DNA of 64,000 nt from Thiocapsa sp. (GCF_018399035.1 NZ_CP073760.1:2294001-2358000), one strand, 5' to 3'. Numbered from the stretch's first letter, positions 54,072 through 63,694 are shown. Numbers and translations: made by a program. Notes: a model not told the origin generated them from the sequence alone.

Positions 54072-54410
54072 ATGGCCATCGAAGTCAATGGCAAGACCGT
54101 CGAGACAACCCCAAGCGGCTATCTTCAGGACCTCGCGGACTGGAGCGAAGATGTCGCGATGAAGCTCGCGGAGATCGAGGGCATCACCTTGACCGACAAA
54201 CACTGGGACGTGATCAACTATCTGAGGGACGAGTACCACAACAACGCCCAAAACCAGCCGATGGAGCGCGTGGTATTGAAGGAAATGGCCAAGAAGTGGG
54301 GCTCCAAGCCCACGAGCAAGGATCTCTACACCCTCTTCCCGCTCGCGCCGACCAAACAAGGTACCAAGATCGCGGGCTTGCCCGAGGTGCTGCGCAAGGG
54401 CGGTTACTGA
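54072..54410 (+). CDS. DsrC/TusE-family paralogue lacking both cysteines
   Basis: 112 residues, collinear with DsrC (DsrC has VDGKQYGV; this has VNGKTVET; both have TDxHWDxIN). The two functional cysteines are replaced: KQGTKIAG in place of KQACRFAG, and the C-terminus KGGY in place of TGCV. Cysteine-free DsrC-like proteins have been called regulatory sulfur-related proteins (RspA). It cannot carry sulfur, so a regulatory or binding role is more likely. GAGAGGATCACCC precedes the start. Confidence 0.88.
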   Translation: MAIEVNGKTVETTPSGYLQDLADWSEDVAMKLAEIEGITLTDKHWDVINYLRDEYHNNAQNQPMERVVLKEMAKKWGSKPTSKDLYTLFPLAPTKQGTKIAGLPEVLRKGGY

Positions 54411-54704
54411 AGCGACCGGCCGCGTGCTTCGCGCGATCCATGGACGGATCAACTCCCGCCCGGGGTACAGAACAGACCCGGACTCGCCCTTGAAAAAACC
54501 GCAATAAACTCCCCTCCCGGCCGCACGCGAACCCTGGCTGCCGTTCCCGGCACCCAATCCGTACCCCGTCTGCCGCATACCCCGCGATAAGCGCGTCGTC
54601 CGCCGATCTTTCCGGGGCACCCGGACTCGGGCAGACCGCGCGAGCAGCGCGCCGAGTGGGCGTGATCGGTCGGACGCTCTCAGGTCGAAACCCGCTGACT
54701 TCAC

Positions 54705-54718
54705 TTGATCCAGATCAA
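54705..54718 (+). promoter_or_regulatory. FNR/CRP-type palindrome upstream of the left porin
   Basis: TTGATCCAGATCAA matches the FNR consensus TTGATnnnnATCAA exactly. It lies 138 bp before the porin ATG. This suggests oxygen/redox control of the porin, possibly combined with the Fur site nearer the start. The 54411-54842 gap holds no gene. Confidence 0.6.
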
Positions 54719-54794
54719 GCTTCCGCCCTTCGCCCGGAGAACACCGGAGTGCAACACGCGATCTGCCTTTACTCGACCTCCGACGTCCTATATA

Positions 54795-54813
54795 AATGCG
54801 AACGCTTCTTATT
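54795..54813 (+). promoter_or_regulatory. Putative Fur box of the left porin
   Basis: AATGCGAACGCTTCTTATT matches the Fur consensus AATGAGAATCATTCTCATT at 14 of 19 positions. It overlaps a possible -10 element (TATAAA at 54791) and ends 29 bp before the ATG at 54843. Iron repression of this gene is inferred. Confidence 0.5.
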
Positions 54814-54842
54814 TTGTTTCGCATAACGTTGGAGTATCGGAT

Positions 54843-56055
54843 ATGTATCCCACCACCAAACACCCCGCCGGCCGCAGGCTCGCACTCGCCACACTCACTT
54901 CCGGGCTCTTGGCCGCCTCCGCCTCGCCGATCTGGGCCTACGACGTCACCGACAGCTTCTCGATCGGCGCGGTGTTGGGCGCGGCGGGTCAGTGCCAGGA
55001 GGGGCTCGGCGGGCTGCTCGACGAGGACGGGCAGTCGCTGGACGGAAATGCCTGCCGGGGCGGTATGCCCTTTCAGCTTGAGCTCAGTTTTCGCCCGAGC
55101 GAGCGCGACGAGCTCTTCGCCCTGTTCGGCTTTGCCGTGGACAACGGCCTGAACGCCGTCTCGCCCTTCGTGCTCGCCCCCTGGGCGGTCGATCTCGAGG
55201 ACGATCTGCAGGACATCAACGGGCGCGGACGCGACTACCTGCTGCAGGCGCTGGTACAAGCACACCTTCACGTTGGGCGAGGACGCCACCCTCGGCACCA
55301 CCTTCGGCATCATCGACTCCACCGGCTATCTCGACGAGAACGCTTACGCCAACGACGAATTCACCCAGTTCATGAACGAGGCGTTCGTGAACTCCGGCGG
55401 CTTCAATCTACCCTCCTACGACGCCGGCGCGGCGCTCGAGCTGGCGCTGGGGGACTGGGAGATCAAGGCCGCGGCGCTGAACATCGGCGAGAACGACGAC
55501 GGCAACAACTACAACTTCTGGGGCGCGCAGCTCGGCTATCGCCTCGACACCGCGCTCGGGGAGGGCACCTACCGCGCCGTGATCACCGGCACCTCCTCGG
55601 CCTTCTTCAAGCCCCGCGCCGACCTCGGCGAGGCGATGGACGGGGCCGAGGACGGGGCGCCGATCGCGCTCGAGGACACCCCGCAGAAGACCGATCTGCT
55701 GGGCTACGGTCTGTCCTTCGACCAAGCCTTCGGCGATCATCTCGGCGCCTTCCTGCGCCTGGGGTGGACCGACCACAAGGACATCCTCGACTACCGCGGC
55801 CTCTACACCGGCGGTCTGCAGCTCGCCGGCGGCCTGTGGGGCCGCGAGGCCGACACCGTCGGCATGGCCTACGGCTATCTCGACGGCGCCGACACCGGGA
55901 TCTCCAACACCAACGTCGCCGAGCTTTATTACCGCTTCGCCGCCAACGACTTCCTCGCCCTCACCGCCGACATCCAGTACATGGCCGACGCCTACGAGGA
56001 CGGCGAGGACATCGAGGGCTGGATCTTCGGGCTGCGCCTCGTCGCGGAGCTGTGA
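54843..56055 (+). pseudogene. OprB-like carbohydrate porin, left copy, frameshifted
   Basis: ATG 54843 gives a signal peptide (LALATLTSGLLAASASPIWA) and the start of the porin (YDVTDSFSIGAVLGAAGQCQ). At about 55249-55251 one extra base (CAGGCGCTGG versus CAGGCCTGG in the right copy) shifts the frame; the rest of the beta-barrel continues in another frame to 56055. The product would be truncated by about two-thirds unless this is a sequencing error. It has a six-codon insert (LLDEDG) absent from the right copy. Left arm of the inverted duplication. Confidence 0.85.
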
Positions 56056-56177
56056 TGAAACCGCGTCCGGTGCGTCATGTTCTCGGGTCGGGTGATTCCA
56101 CCTTGCAGGCATCAACGAGCGCCGGAGTCGACGCGGTTTCATGATTCCAAAAACAATCTCCTGAACCGCGTCGCGCC
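54938..56177 (+). repeat. Left arm of a ~1.24-kb inverted duplication
   Basis: From just after the signal peptide through the porin body and its 3' inverted-repeat module, the sequence is nearly identical to the reverse complement of about 62165-63405. Signal peptides and upstream DNA differ. Exact limits are by eye. Confidence 0.85.
56055..56142. repeat. Inverted-repeat module after the left porin
   Basis: Ends ATGAAACCGCGTC / GACGCGGTTTCAT (13 bp, perfect). Its mirror copy lies at about 62201-62289 behind the right porin. Member of the TRAAYCGCG module class. Confidence 0.8.
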
Positions 56178-56245
56178 GACGTCGCTCCTGCGCTCCGAGG
56201 CCCGGAACACCTCGGAGCGCGCGTCTCGCGAGGAACGCGGTTCAG
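56161..56245. repeat. Second inverted-repeat module before selO
   Basis: Ends CTGAACCGCGT / ACGCGGTTCAG (11 bp, perfect), with an inner hairpin around CGCTCCGAGG...CCTCGGAGCG. It fills the gap between the porin and selO. Confidence 0.75.
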
Positions 56246-56320
56246 CAACGGTTCAGTTGCGAATTGCCGGGATGGCCGCATGCCTACTGTATCGACCCGC
56301 AGCCGACATCAGACCCTCGC

Positions 56321-57808
56321 ATGACACAGCAGGCCATTCCCTTCGCGTTCGACAACAGCTATCGCCGTCTTCCCGATCATTTTCACGCCCGCATCCAACC
56401 CACGCCGGTTAAGGCGCCCGGCTTGATCAAGCTGAACGCGGCATTGTTCGAAGAGCTCGGGCTGGATCCGGCGGCGAACGATCCGGAGGTGGCTGCGCCG
56501 CTCTTCGCCGGCAATCTCCTGCCGGACGGCAGCGATCCGATCGCGATGGCTTATGCGGGCCATCAGTTCGGCAATTTCGTCCCGCAGCTCGGAGACGGCC
56601 GGGCGATCCTGCTCGGCGAGGTGATCGACCGCACCGGGAAACGTCGCGACATCCAACTGAAGGGCTCCGGACAAACCCCCTTCTCGCGCAGCGGCGACGG
56701 ACGCGCGGCGCTCGGACCCGTCCTGCGCGAATACATCCTCGCCGAGGCCATGCACGTACTCGGGGTTCCAACCACCCGTGCGCTCGCCGCTGTGACGACC
56801 GGAGAGCCGGTCTATCGCGAGACCATCCTGCCCGGCGCCATCCTGACGCGCGTCGCGAGCAGCCACATCCGTGTCGGGACCTTCCAGTATTTCGCCTCGC
56901 GCGGCGACACCGAGGCCGTGCGAAAGCTCGCCGATCACGTCATCGGCCGTCATTACCCGCATGCCGCCGGGTCGGACTCGCCCTACCTTGCACTGATCGA
57001 AGGCGTCTTGGAGCGACAAGCCGCCTTGGTCGCTGCCTGGATGCATGTGGGCTTCATCCACGGCGTCATGAACACCGACAACATGGCGATCTCGGGTGAG
57101 ACGATCGACTACGGGCCCTGCGCCTTCATGGACACCTATGACCCGGCCACCGTCTTCAGCTCGATCGACCGCGGCGGCCGATACGCCTACGGCAATCAAC
57201 CCGGGATTGCCCAGTGGAACCTCGCCCGCTTCGCCGAGACCCTGCTGCCCCTGATCGACGGGGCATCGGACGCCGCGATCCAACAAGCGACCGACCTCAT
57301 CCGCGGCTTCTTCGGTCGCTACGAGGAGCACTGGACCGCCGGTATGCGACGCAAGCTCGGCCTCGCCACCGCCGAGCCGGATGATGTCGACCTCATCCAC
57401 GGGCTCTTGGACGCCATGAAGGCATCGGGCGCCGACTTCACACTGGCCTTTCGCCGCCTCTGCGACGCGGCCGCGGATCCCGCGGCGGACAGCGGCGTAC
57501 GCGATCTATTCGTCGACCGGCAAGCCTATGACGCCTGGGCCGCGCAGTGGCGCGCACGTCTCGGACGGGACCCTCAAACCCCCGCCGAGCGCGCCGGGCG
57601 CATGCGCCGTACCAATCCGGCCGTGATCCCGCGCAACCATCGTGTCGAGCAGGCGCTGAATGCGGCCGTCGAACAGAATGACTTCGGACCATTCGAAGCC
57701 ATCCTGCGGGTCCTCGAGCGCCCCTACGAGGATCGCCCCGAGATCGCCGGCTATACCGAGCCGCCGCAGGACGAGGAGCGTGTGCTGAAGACCTTCTGCG
57801 GGACCTGA
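56321..57808 (+). CDS. selO: SelO/YdiU protein adenylyltransferase (pseudokinase fold)
   Basis: 495 residues from ATG 56321. Characteristic segments are [47 protein letters not shown] with the metal-binding Asp/Asn, and the C-terminal KTFCGT whose Cys corresponds to the selenocysteine position of some family members. SelO transfers AMP from ATP to Ser, Thr or Tyr residues of redox proteins. It lies between the porin arms; no operon partner is evident. Confidence 0.95.
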   Translation: MTQQAIPFAFDNSYRRLPDHFHARIQPTPVKAPGLIKLNAALFEELGLDPAANDPEVAAPLFAGNLLPDGSDPIAMAYAGHQFGNFVPQLGDGRAILLGEVIDRTGKRRDIQLKGSGQTPFSRSGDGRAALGPVLREYILAEAMHVLGVPTTRALAAVTTGEPVYRETILPGAILTRVASSHIRVGTFQYFASRGDTEAVRKLADHVIGRHYPHAAGSDSPYLALIEGVLERQAALVAAWMHVGFIHGVMNTDNMAISGETIDYGPCAFMDTYDPATVFSSIDRGGRYAYGNQPGIAQWNLARFAETLLPLIDGASDAAIQQATDLIRGFFGRYEEHWTAGMRRKLGLATAEPDDVDLIHGLLDAMKASGADFTLAFRRLCDAAADPAADSGVRDLFVDRQAYDAWAAQWRARLGRDPQTPAERAGRMRRTNPAVIPRNHRVEQALNAAVEQNDFGPFEAILRVLERPYEDRPEIAGYTEPPQDEERVLKTFCGT

Positions 57809-57929
57809 GTCGACACCGCCCGAGAACGCCGATCACCATGTGCCGGCCGGGCCGCCGTGTCCTTCGAGATTCTCAACCGAGTTTGCCGGCCGCTGAATCC
57901 TCTCCATCGTCGGCCCCGGCAGAAAACCC

Positions 57930-58158
57930 GGACTGGATCGGGATGATGGACGATGTGGACGTCACCTGCATGAAGACGGTGGAGACCTTCCGACATCACC
58001 CGCTGATCCCGAAGGACGTGGTCGTCAGCGGCTGGATCTGGGAGGTGGAGACGCGGCGCTTGCGCCCGCCCGTGCTCGATGATGAGAAGCGCGCCCGTAC
58101 GGATGTGACCTCCGCGCAGTTCGGCGTCACGACGCCCCAGCCCAACCGCTGGCGTTGA
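57930..58158 (+). pseudogene. Remnant resembling the C-terminus of a carbonic anhydrase
   Basis: About 75 codons (DVTCMKTVETFRHHPLIPKD, then VSGWIWEVETRRLRPPV) look like the C-terminal segment of a beta-type carbonic anhydrase, but no zinc-binding part is present upstream in any frame. The open frame begins with unrelated sequence at 57838. Family assignment is tentative. Confidence 0.4.
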
Positions 58159-58247
58159 TCGAGCCGGCGCCCGACTCGGGCGCCGCCTTGCCTCGCTCCA
58201 CGACACTTGCTCGACAACGAGCGTTGACATCAATAGAGAGTGCTCCG

Positions 58248-58490
58248 ATGCCGATCTACGACTACCAGTGCACCTGCGGCCAAACCTCCTTCGAAAGCTC
58301 CCGAGCCATGAGCGCCGAACCGCCACCCTGCCCCGCCTGCGGGGCCAAAACGGCTCGAGTCTTTCTGTCCGCACCCGCGGTACACGGCCGAATGGCCCGG
58401 GGTCGCGATCAGGCCGTTCGCTCGCTGCAGCCTGCCGACACGTCGCGGGGGCACCAGCATGGTCCCGGATGCGGGTGCGGGCACTCATAA
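58248..58490 (+). CDS. FmdB-family zinc-ribbon protein
   Basis: 80 residues from ATG 58248. MPIYDYQCTCGQTSFESSRA with CTC and CPAC forms the FmdB/CxxC zinc ribbon; the C-terminus is His/Gly/Cys-rich (HQHGPGCGCGHS). Regulatory or metal-binding roles have been proposed for this family. Followed 50 bp later by a sigma-54 activator. Confidence 0.88.
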   Translation: MPIYDYQCTCGQTSFESSRAMSAEPPPCPACGAKTARVFLSAPAVHGRMARGRDQAVRSLQPADTSRGHQHGPGCGCGHS

Positions 58491-58540
58491 GGGCGCCTTC
58501 TTCTTTCGCGCCGAACGATTGACCTGATCGATTATCGAAC

Positions 58541-60109
58541 ATGCCTGAAGCGACTGGATCACCGTCACACGCGGTCGCCTTTCTTCAATCCTTCGTGGCT
58601 GAGATCGCCAAGGCGATGGATCGGGCCGAGTGTCCCAGCTGTGCCGCTCACCTCGAGCAGATCGAGCAGATCGGCCTGACGGCCGGCGTTTGTCTGGAGG
58701 AGAAGGCCCGCGAGGTCCTCGGCTCACCCCGGCCGATGGACCGGGACCATTACGCCGACCTGATCGTCGAGATCAAGAACCAGATCGGCGGGCGCTTTTC
58801 CCGTGCCTCCGGCGAGGCCGGCACGGTCAGAGTCGTCAACAGCCGATGCCCCTTCGGCGAGCAGGTCAAGCATGCACCCTCGCTCTGCCGGATGACGTCG
58901 AGCGTCTTCGGTGGAATCGCCGCGCGCCACTTCGGCTATGCGAAGGTGGAGCTTCGACAGACGATCGCGGGCGGGGATGGCTCCTGCGACGTCTGCATCT
59001 ATCTGGATCCGCAGCTTGCCGCGCGAAACGAGGGGACCGAATACCGGGCGGACGGCGAGCGCCTGACCTCGGGAAACCTCACCACACTCATGACACCCAA
59101 GGTTCACCGGCGACTGCGCGAGAACTGGTGCCCGCCGCCGGTCGGTGTCGGCAGCCCCGACGCAGCCCTGCAGCCGATCGTCGCGGAATCCGCGGCGATG
59201 CGCGATGCCCTTCGGGCGGTCCGGATCGTCGCCCCCACCGACGTCACCGTCATGATCACCGGAGAGACCGGCTGCGGCAAAGAGCTCGTCGCACGCGCAC
59301 TGCACGGGCTCAGTGCGCGTCGCGATAAGCCGATGGTCACGGTCAACTGCGGGGCCATCCCGGAGAACCTAGTCGAAACAGCCCTCTTCGGGCACGAGAA
59401 AGGCGCCTTCACGGGCGCCTACGAGGTCCATCACGGCTACTTCGAGCGCGCCGAAAAAGGGACGCTCTTCCTCGACGAGATCGACTCGCTCCCGCTTTCG
59501 GCGCAGGCCAAACTGTTGCGTGTCATTCAGGAAGGCGAGTACGAACGCGTCGGCGGCAAGCGCTCCCTGCGCTCGGACGTCCGGATTATCGCCGCATCCA
59601 ACCGCGAGATCGTCGCAATGGTCGACGACGGACATTTTCGCCGCGATCTCTTCTATCGACTCAACGTCGTACCGATCGCGATCCCCCCGTTGCGCGAGCG
59701 CACCGAGGACATCGACGCACTCATCACGCACATCCTCCGCAAGCTCGCCCAACGCTACGCTACTGCCGAAAAGACATTGGTTGAAGCCGCGCGCCTCAAA
59801 GCACTGGCCTATGCCTGGCCGGGAAACATTCGAGAGATGGAAAATGTCCTCGAACGCGCCTTCATCTTTGCCGCGGATGCCCGGATTACCGACATCGACG
59901 TTCCGGTGACCGCGCCGACCGAATCCGTCCCCGCATGGCGCACGCGCAAACAGCAGGCCGCCAAGCAGGCAGAGGTCGACACGCTGACCCGTGCACTGAG
60001 GGTCAGTCACGGCAATGTCGATCAAATCGCGACCCAGATGGGGATCACGCCGCGAGCGGTCCGCATGAAGCTCAAGGCGCAAGGACTCAGGGCTGCGGAC
60101 TACAGGTAG
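58541..60109 (+). CDS. Sigma-54-dependent transcriptional activator
   Basis: 522 residues. The N-terminal ~165 residues form a Cys-containing sensory domain (AECPSCAAHLEQI; VNSRCPFGEQVKHAPSLCRM; GSCDVCIYL), possibly metal- or redox-sensing. The AAA+ domain has Walker A (GETGCGKE), the sigma-54 contact loop GAFTGA, and Walker B (GTLFLDEIDSL). A Fis-type HTH ends the protein (HGNVDQIATQMGITPRAVRM). It activates RpoN promoters; targets are unknown but may be nearby. Confidence 0.9.
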   Translation: MPEATGSPSHAVAFLQSFVAEIAKAMDRAECPSCAAHLEQIEQIGLTAGVCLEEKAREVLGSPRPMDRDHYADLIVEIKNQIGGRFSRASGEAGTVRVVNSRCPFGEQVKHAPSLCRMTSSVFGGIAARHFGYAKVELRQTIAGGDGSCDVCIYLDPQLAARNEGTEYRADGERLTSGNLTTLMTPKVHRRLRENWCPPPVGVGSPDAALQPIVAESAAMRDALRAVRIVAPTDVTVMITGETGCGKELVARALHGLSARRDKPMVTVNCGAIPENLVETALFGHEKGAFTGAYEVHHGYFERAEKGTLFLDEIDSLPLSAQAKLLRVIQEGEYERVGGKRSLRSDVRIIAASNREIVAMVDDGHFRRDLFYRLNVVPIAIPPLRERTEDIDALITHILRKLAQRYATAEKTLVEAARLKALAYAWPGNIREMENVLERAFIFAADARITDIDVPVTAPTESVPAWRTRKQQAAKQAEVDTLTRALRVSHGNVDQIATQMGITPRAVRMKLKAQGLRAADYR

Positions 60110-60183
60110 AGTCTCGACGGCTGCGCCGTCGGTCGACAATGACGCCACACCTACACAAGTCGATCGATGGCGGCCGGTTGAAG

Positions 60184-60272
60184 ATTGATCCGCGCCCGGT
60201 GCCATATGCGTCATGTGGTGGAGTGTTCTGGCCACACCAGCTCCGACGACTATCGGAGCTGGCGCGGTTTAG
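60184..60272. repeat. Inverted-repeat module upstream of hemP
   Basis: Starts ATTGATCCGCGCCCGG and ends GGCGCGGTTTAG, with an inner hairpin CAGCTCCGA / TCGGAGCTG. It matches the modules at 7371-7540 in inner hairpin and end. Between the sigma-54 gene and hemP. Confidence 0.7.
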
Positions 60273-60380
60273 GTTCCCTGATCGAGGGGGCTATGCCGGG
60301 GGAGCGTGCGGTGGTCGATGAGCACTCTGTCTCACGCGTTGTGAGAGAACTTGACAGGGGAAGGATCGCGACATAATCTT

Positions 60381-60399
60381 AATAACAACGATTCGCATT
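60381..60399 (+). promoter_or_regulatory. Putative Fur box of hemP
   Basis: The reverse complement of this site, AATGCGAATCGTTGTTATT, matches the Fur consensus AATGAGAATCATTCTCATT at 15 of 19 positions. It lies 30 bp before the hemP start. Iron repression is expected for hemP. Confidence 0.65.
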
Positions 60400-60428
60400 T
60401 GTAAACCGACTCACGCGGAGTGCCGGCC

Positions 60429-60617
60429 ATGCCAAGAGAATCCCTGTCCGAGACCCCAAGTCATCGCACACAGTCTTCCGCAGCGATGCGCGCGGACCTG
60501 CCGCGGATCGACAGCAACGCACTGCTGCGCGGCAACAACCTATTGCTGATCGATCATGCGGGCGATCGTTACATCCTGAGAATGACGCGAAACAACAAAC
60601 TGATTTTGACAAAATAG
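60429..60617 (+). CDS. hemP: Hemin uptake protein HemP
   Basis: 62 residues from ATG 60429, with GCGGAG about 8 nt upstream; GTG 60420 is an alternative. The C-terminal half has the HemP pattern RIDSNALLRGNNLLLIDHAG, then YILRMTRNNKLILTK. HemP is a small iron-regulated protein found with haem uptake systems; in some bacteria it activates haem receptor genes. No haem receptor is adjacent. Confidence 0.88.
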   Translation: MPRESLSETPSHRTQSSAAMRADLPRIDSNALLRGNNLLLIDHAGDRYILRMTRNNKLILTK

Positions 60618-60646
60618 GCGAGCGCACGCGTCCGGGCGTGCAAGAC

Positions 60647-61333
60647 TCAGGGCCGACCGGACCGCCGTCGGCTCGTCCACCAGAGCGCCAGTCCGGTCAC
60701 ACCTATGATGTAGCCAATACCGCCGAGGATATCTTGGAAACGGATCCGGTCCTCGGCGGCGACGAGCTGCTCGCGCAACGGGCGAATCTGGCGAGCGACG
60801 GCGCGCTCGATCGCCGACTCCAGGGCGGGATCAAGGACCACCGCGGGGGTTGTCGGTGTGGACGATGCGGCGGTTCGGGCGATCACGGACACGTCGCCGC
60901 GATCGGAGATTGCGGGGTCTTCGACGATCGAGCCCTCGGATCGGAATCCCGCTGCCAGCTCGGATGCAGGGACACGCCACTCGGCTTGATGGCCGTCGCC
61001 CGTGATGGCTCGGAACAGATGATCGACGGGGGCCTGCGCGGCGTAGATGAATCTGCCCTCGCCGTCCGGCGCCAACTCGGCCAGTGTGTTTCCCTCTCCG
61101 TCCAAGACCTCGATCCGCGCCCCCGAGGCGGCACCGCCGCCGGCAAAATAGGCCGATCCGCCGATGCTCGCGCCTTCGGCAAAGGCAAAGACCTGGAGCT
61201 TGTGCGCCAGGGCGGGCGAACCCAGGGTCGATAGGAGGACGAGCGCTGCAACGCGCAGGGCACCGCCGCTCTGTGGAATCTCGCCCCGTGCGGATCTCGC
61301 CGGGCCGTTACCCGGATCCAGGATCCTCATCAT
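60647..61333 (-). CDS. NikL-like accessory protein (Ni/Co ECF transporter type)
   Basis: 228 residues. The signal peptide ends near [13 protein letters not shown]; a carboxypeptidase-regulatory-like beta domain follows ([20 protein letters not shown]). The C-terminus is one membrane helix ([19 protein letters not shown]). This matches NikL-type components of ECF nickel/cobalt importers. ATGA overlap with the DUF4198 gene. The rest of the transporter is not in the window. Confidence 0.65.
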   Translation of the reverse strand: MMRILDPGNGPARSARGEIPQSGGALRVAALVLLSTLGSPALAHKLQVFAFAEGASIGGSAYFAGGGAASGARIEVLDGEGNTLAELAPDGEGRFIYAAQAPVDHLFRAITGDGHQAEWRVPASELAAGFRSEGSIVEDPAISDRGDVSVIARTAASSTPTTPAVVLDPALESAIERAVARQIRPLREQLVAAEDRIRFQDILGGIGYIIGVTGLALWWTSRRRSGRP

Positions 61334-62115
61334 CGCATCTCTCGCGCATAGATCCAGATCAACGCACCCAGCTCGACCGGAACCTCCTCGCCGTCGGGAT
61401 TCTGCATCGGCTCATCGCCCTCGAGCAGTGCGGCGAAACCCCACCAGCCAGCCTTGGGCATCGCATAGCTGAAGACCCCGTTCGCATCGGCCTTGATGAC
61501 CTGCGTGATGTAGGGATCCGACGGCGGCGTGATCGAGCCGTCGTTGCGCCACTCGACCTCGACCTCGGCGAAGGGGACCGGCTTTCCGTCGCGTTTCACG
61601 ATCCCTTGAAAAAGATTGCCCGCCCAGAGGCCGTAGGGACGAACCAGCGGCTCGATCTCGACCGGCAGACCGACATTCGCGTCCCAGCCCTCCTCCGCGC
61701 CGAAGGCATCGACGACGACCTTGGTGTAATGCACGATCATCGCCCCCTCGGCCGGCTCCCAATAGGGCGCAGGCTCCAGATAGAAGACGTAATCTCCCGG
61801 CTGCTTGATCCTGTAGTCGAGACGGTAGGTCCGCTTGCCGTCGATCTCCCGCGCTTGAAGGCTCGACTTGAGGTCTTCACGCCCCCCCGGACTCAGGACC
61901 CCGAACTGAACCGGCTCCCCCATCACCATCAACGGACCACCTTCCATGGGATGGGTGAAACGCATCTCCAGCGTCAGCGCGTTGCCGGTCTCGGCGTTGA
62001 CGATATCCGTGGACGGGATGAGCTCTTGGAAGTGGGCATGGGCAGCGGCTGCGCCCATGAGCGCAATGGCGAGAGAGATCCGGATCGGGCGAGATTGGCT
62101 GGACAAAGGCGTCAT
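61330..62115 (-). CDS. DUF4198 periplasmic protein (NikK-like)
   Basis: 261 residues from ATG 62115, preceded by CGGAG; ATG 62145 is an alternative. The signal peptide ends at AAAAHAHF, leaving an N-terminal His that is a typical metal ligand in this family. The body ([41 protein letters not shown]) is DUF4198, often encoded with Ni/Co ECF transporters or iron-uptake genes. Its location beside hemP and an iron-type porin leaves open which metal it serves. Confidence 0.75.
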   Translation of the reverse strand: MTPLSSQSRPIRISLAIALMGAAAAHAHFQELIPSTDIVNAETGNALTLEMRFTHPMEGGPLMVMGEPVQFGVLSPGGREDLKSSLQAREIDGKRTYRLDYRIKQPGDYVFYLEPAPYWEPAEGAMIVHYTKVVVDAFGAEEGWDANVGLPVEIEPLVRPYGLWAGNLFQGIVKRDGKPVPFAEVEVEWRNDGSITPPSDPYITQVIKADANGVFSYAMPKAGWWGFAALLEGDEPMQNPDGEEVPVELGALIWIYAREMR

Positions 62116-62164
62116 GATGGACTCCGGCGATAGGTTGCGGATCAAGGTCGGGCTGAACCGTGTT

Positions 62165-63405
62165 CTGCGCGACGCGGTTCAGGAGATTGTCTTTGGAATC
62201 ATGAAACCGCGTCGACGCCGGCGCTTGTTGATGCCCGCACCGTGGAATCACCCGGCACGAGAACATGACGCCGCCGGACGCGGTTTCATCGCGGTTTCAT
62301 CACAGCTCCGCGACGAGGCGCAGCCCGAAGATCCAGCCCTCGATGTCCTCGCCGTCCTCGTAGGCGTCGGCCATGTACTGGATGTCGGCGGTGAGGGCGA
62401 GGAAGTCGTTGGCGGCGAAGCGGTAATAAAGCTCGGCGACGTTGGTGTTGGAGATCCCGGTGTCGGCGCCGTCGAGATAGCCGTAGGCCATGCCGACGGT
62501 GTCGGCCTCGCGGCCCCACAGGCCGCCGGCGAGCTGCAGACCGCCGGTGTAGAGGCCGCGGTAGTCGAGGATGTCCTTGTGGTCGGTCCACCCCAGGCGC
62601 AGGAAGGCGCCGAGATGATCGCCGAAGGCTTGGTCGAAGGACAGACCGTAGCCCAGCAGATCGGTCTTCTGCGGGGTGTCCTCGAGCGCGATCGGCGCCC
62701 CGTCCTCGGCCCCGTCCATCGCCTCGCCGAGGTCGGCGCGGGGCTTGAAGAAGGCCGAGGAGGTGCCGGTGATCACGGCGCGGTAGGTGCCCTCCCCGAG
62801 CGCGGTGTCGAGGCGATAGCCGAGCTGCGCGCCCCAGAAGTTGTAGTTGTTGCCGTCGTCGTTCTCGCCGATGTTCAGCGCCGCGGCCTTGATCTCCCAG
62901 TCCCCCAGCGCCAGCTCGAGCGCCGCGCCGGCGTCGTAGGAGGGTAGATTGAAGCCGCCGGAGTTCACGAACGCCTCGTTCATGAACTGGGTGAATTCGT
63001 CGTTGGCGTAAGCGTTCTCGTCGAGATAGCCGGTGGAGTCGATGATGCCGAAGGTGGTGCCGAGGGTGGCGTCCTCGCCCAACGTGAAGGTGTGCTTGTA
63101 CCAGGCCTGCAGCAGGTAGTCGCGTCCGCGCCCGTTGATGTCCTGCAGATCGTCCTCGAGATCGACCGCCCAGGGGGCGAGCACGAAGGGCGAGACGGCG
63201 TTCAGGCCGTTGTCCACGGCAAAGCCGAACAGGGCGAAGAGCTCGTCGCGCTCGCTCGGGCGAAAACTGAGCTCAAGCTGAAAGGGCATACCGCCCCGGC
63301 AGGCATTTCCGTCCAGCGACTGCCCGCCGAGCCCCTCCTGGCACTGACCCGCCGCGCCCAACACCGCGCCGATCGAGACACTGTCGGTGACGTCGTAGGC
63401 ATCTG
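62165..63405 (-). repeat. Right arm of the ~1.24-kb inverted duplication
   Basis: Reverse complement of about 54938-56177. It includes the porin body and the 3' module (ATGAAACCGCGTC ... GACGCGGTTTCAT). Differences by eye: lacks the 18-bp LLDEDG insert and the frameshifting base, plus scattered changes in the module. Confidence 0.85.
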
Positions 63406-63457
63406 CGGAAAGGGCGAGAAAGGAAAGCACAGCGCAAGCGACGAAGCGATTGTCCAT
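62300..63457 (-). CDS. OprB-like carbohydrate porin, right copy, intact
   Basis: 385 residues from ATG 63457. Signal peptide (FVACAVLSFLALSADA), then a beta-barrel of OprB type: LELSFRPSERDELFALFGFA and a long middle region ending DYLLQAWYKHTFTLG. The C-terminal strand (IEGWIFGLRLVAEL) ends in Leu rather than the usual aromatic residue. OprB porins pass sugars and other small solutes across the outer membrane, and some are iron-regulated. Its signal peptide differs from the left copy's. A Fur-like site lies 238 bp upstream. Confidence 0.88.
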   Translation of the reverse strand: MDNRFVACAVLSFLALSADAYDVTDSVSIGAVLGAAGQCQEGLGGQSLDGNACRGGMPFQLELSFRPSERDELFALFGFAVDNGLNAVSPFVLAPWAVDLEDDLQDINGRGRDYLLQAWYKHTFTLGEDATLGTTFGIIDSTGYLDENAYANDEFTQFMNEAFVNSGGFNLPSYDAGAALELALGDWEIKAAALNIGENDDGNNYNFWGAQLGYRLDTALGEGTYRAVITGTSSAFFKPRADLGEAMDGAEDGAPIALEDTPQKTDLLGYGLSFDQAFGDHLGAFLRLGWTDHKDILDYRGLYTGGLQLAGGLWGREADTVGMAYGYLDGADTGISNTNVAELYYRFAANDFLALTADIQYMADAYEDGEDIEGWIFGLRLVAEL

Positions 63458-63694
63458 GGAATGAGGTGTCCTTAAAGGAGGATTCGGGGTTCCGGAGGGT
63501 TTGCGATTCGAGCTACTCGGACTCTGAACCTGCCGGCCCTCGTCGATGCCGCAGCCCGATCGTATGATCTATTGTAAAAAGATATTACGCAGGGGTGTCA
63601 AGCATCAGGTTTGGCTCTCCGCGGGAGCAGCCAGCCTGACGGGGACTCGCGCAGCAGCTTTCCATTGACAAGCATCAACCCGCCATCTATCTTT

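Noticed and set aside
55273..56055. Independent 260-residue gene
   Set aside because: It is the downstream part of the frameshifted left porin; the intact right copy shows the full reading frame.
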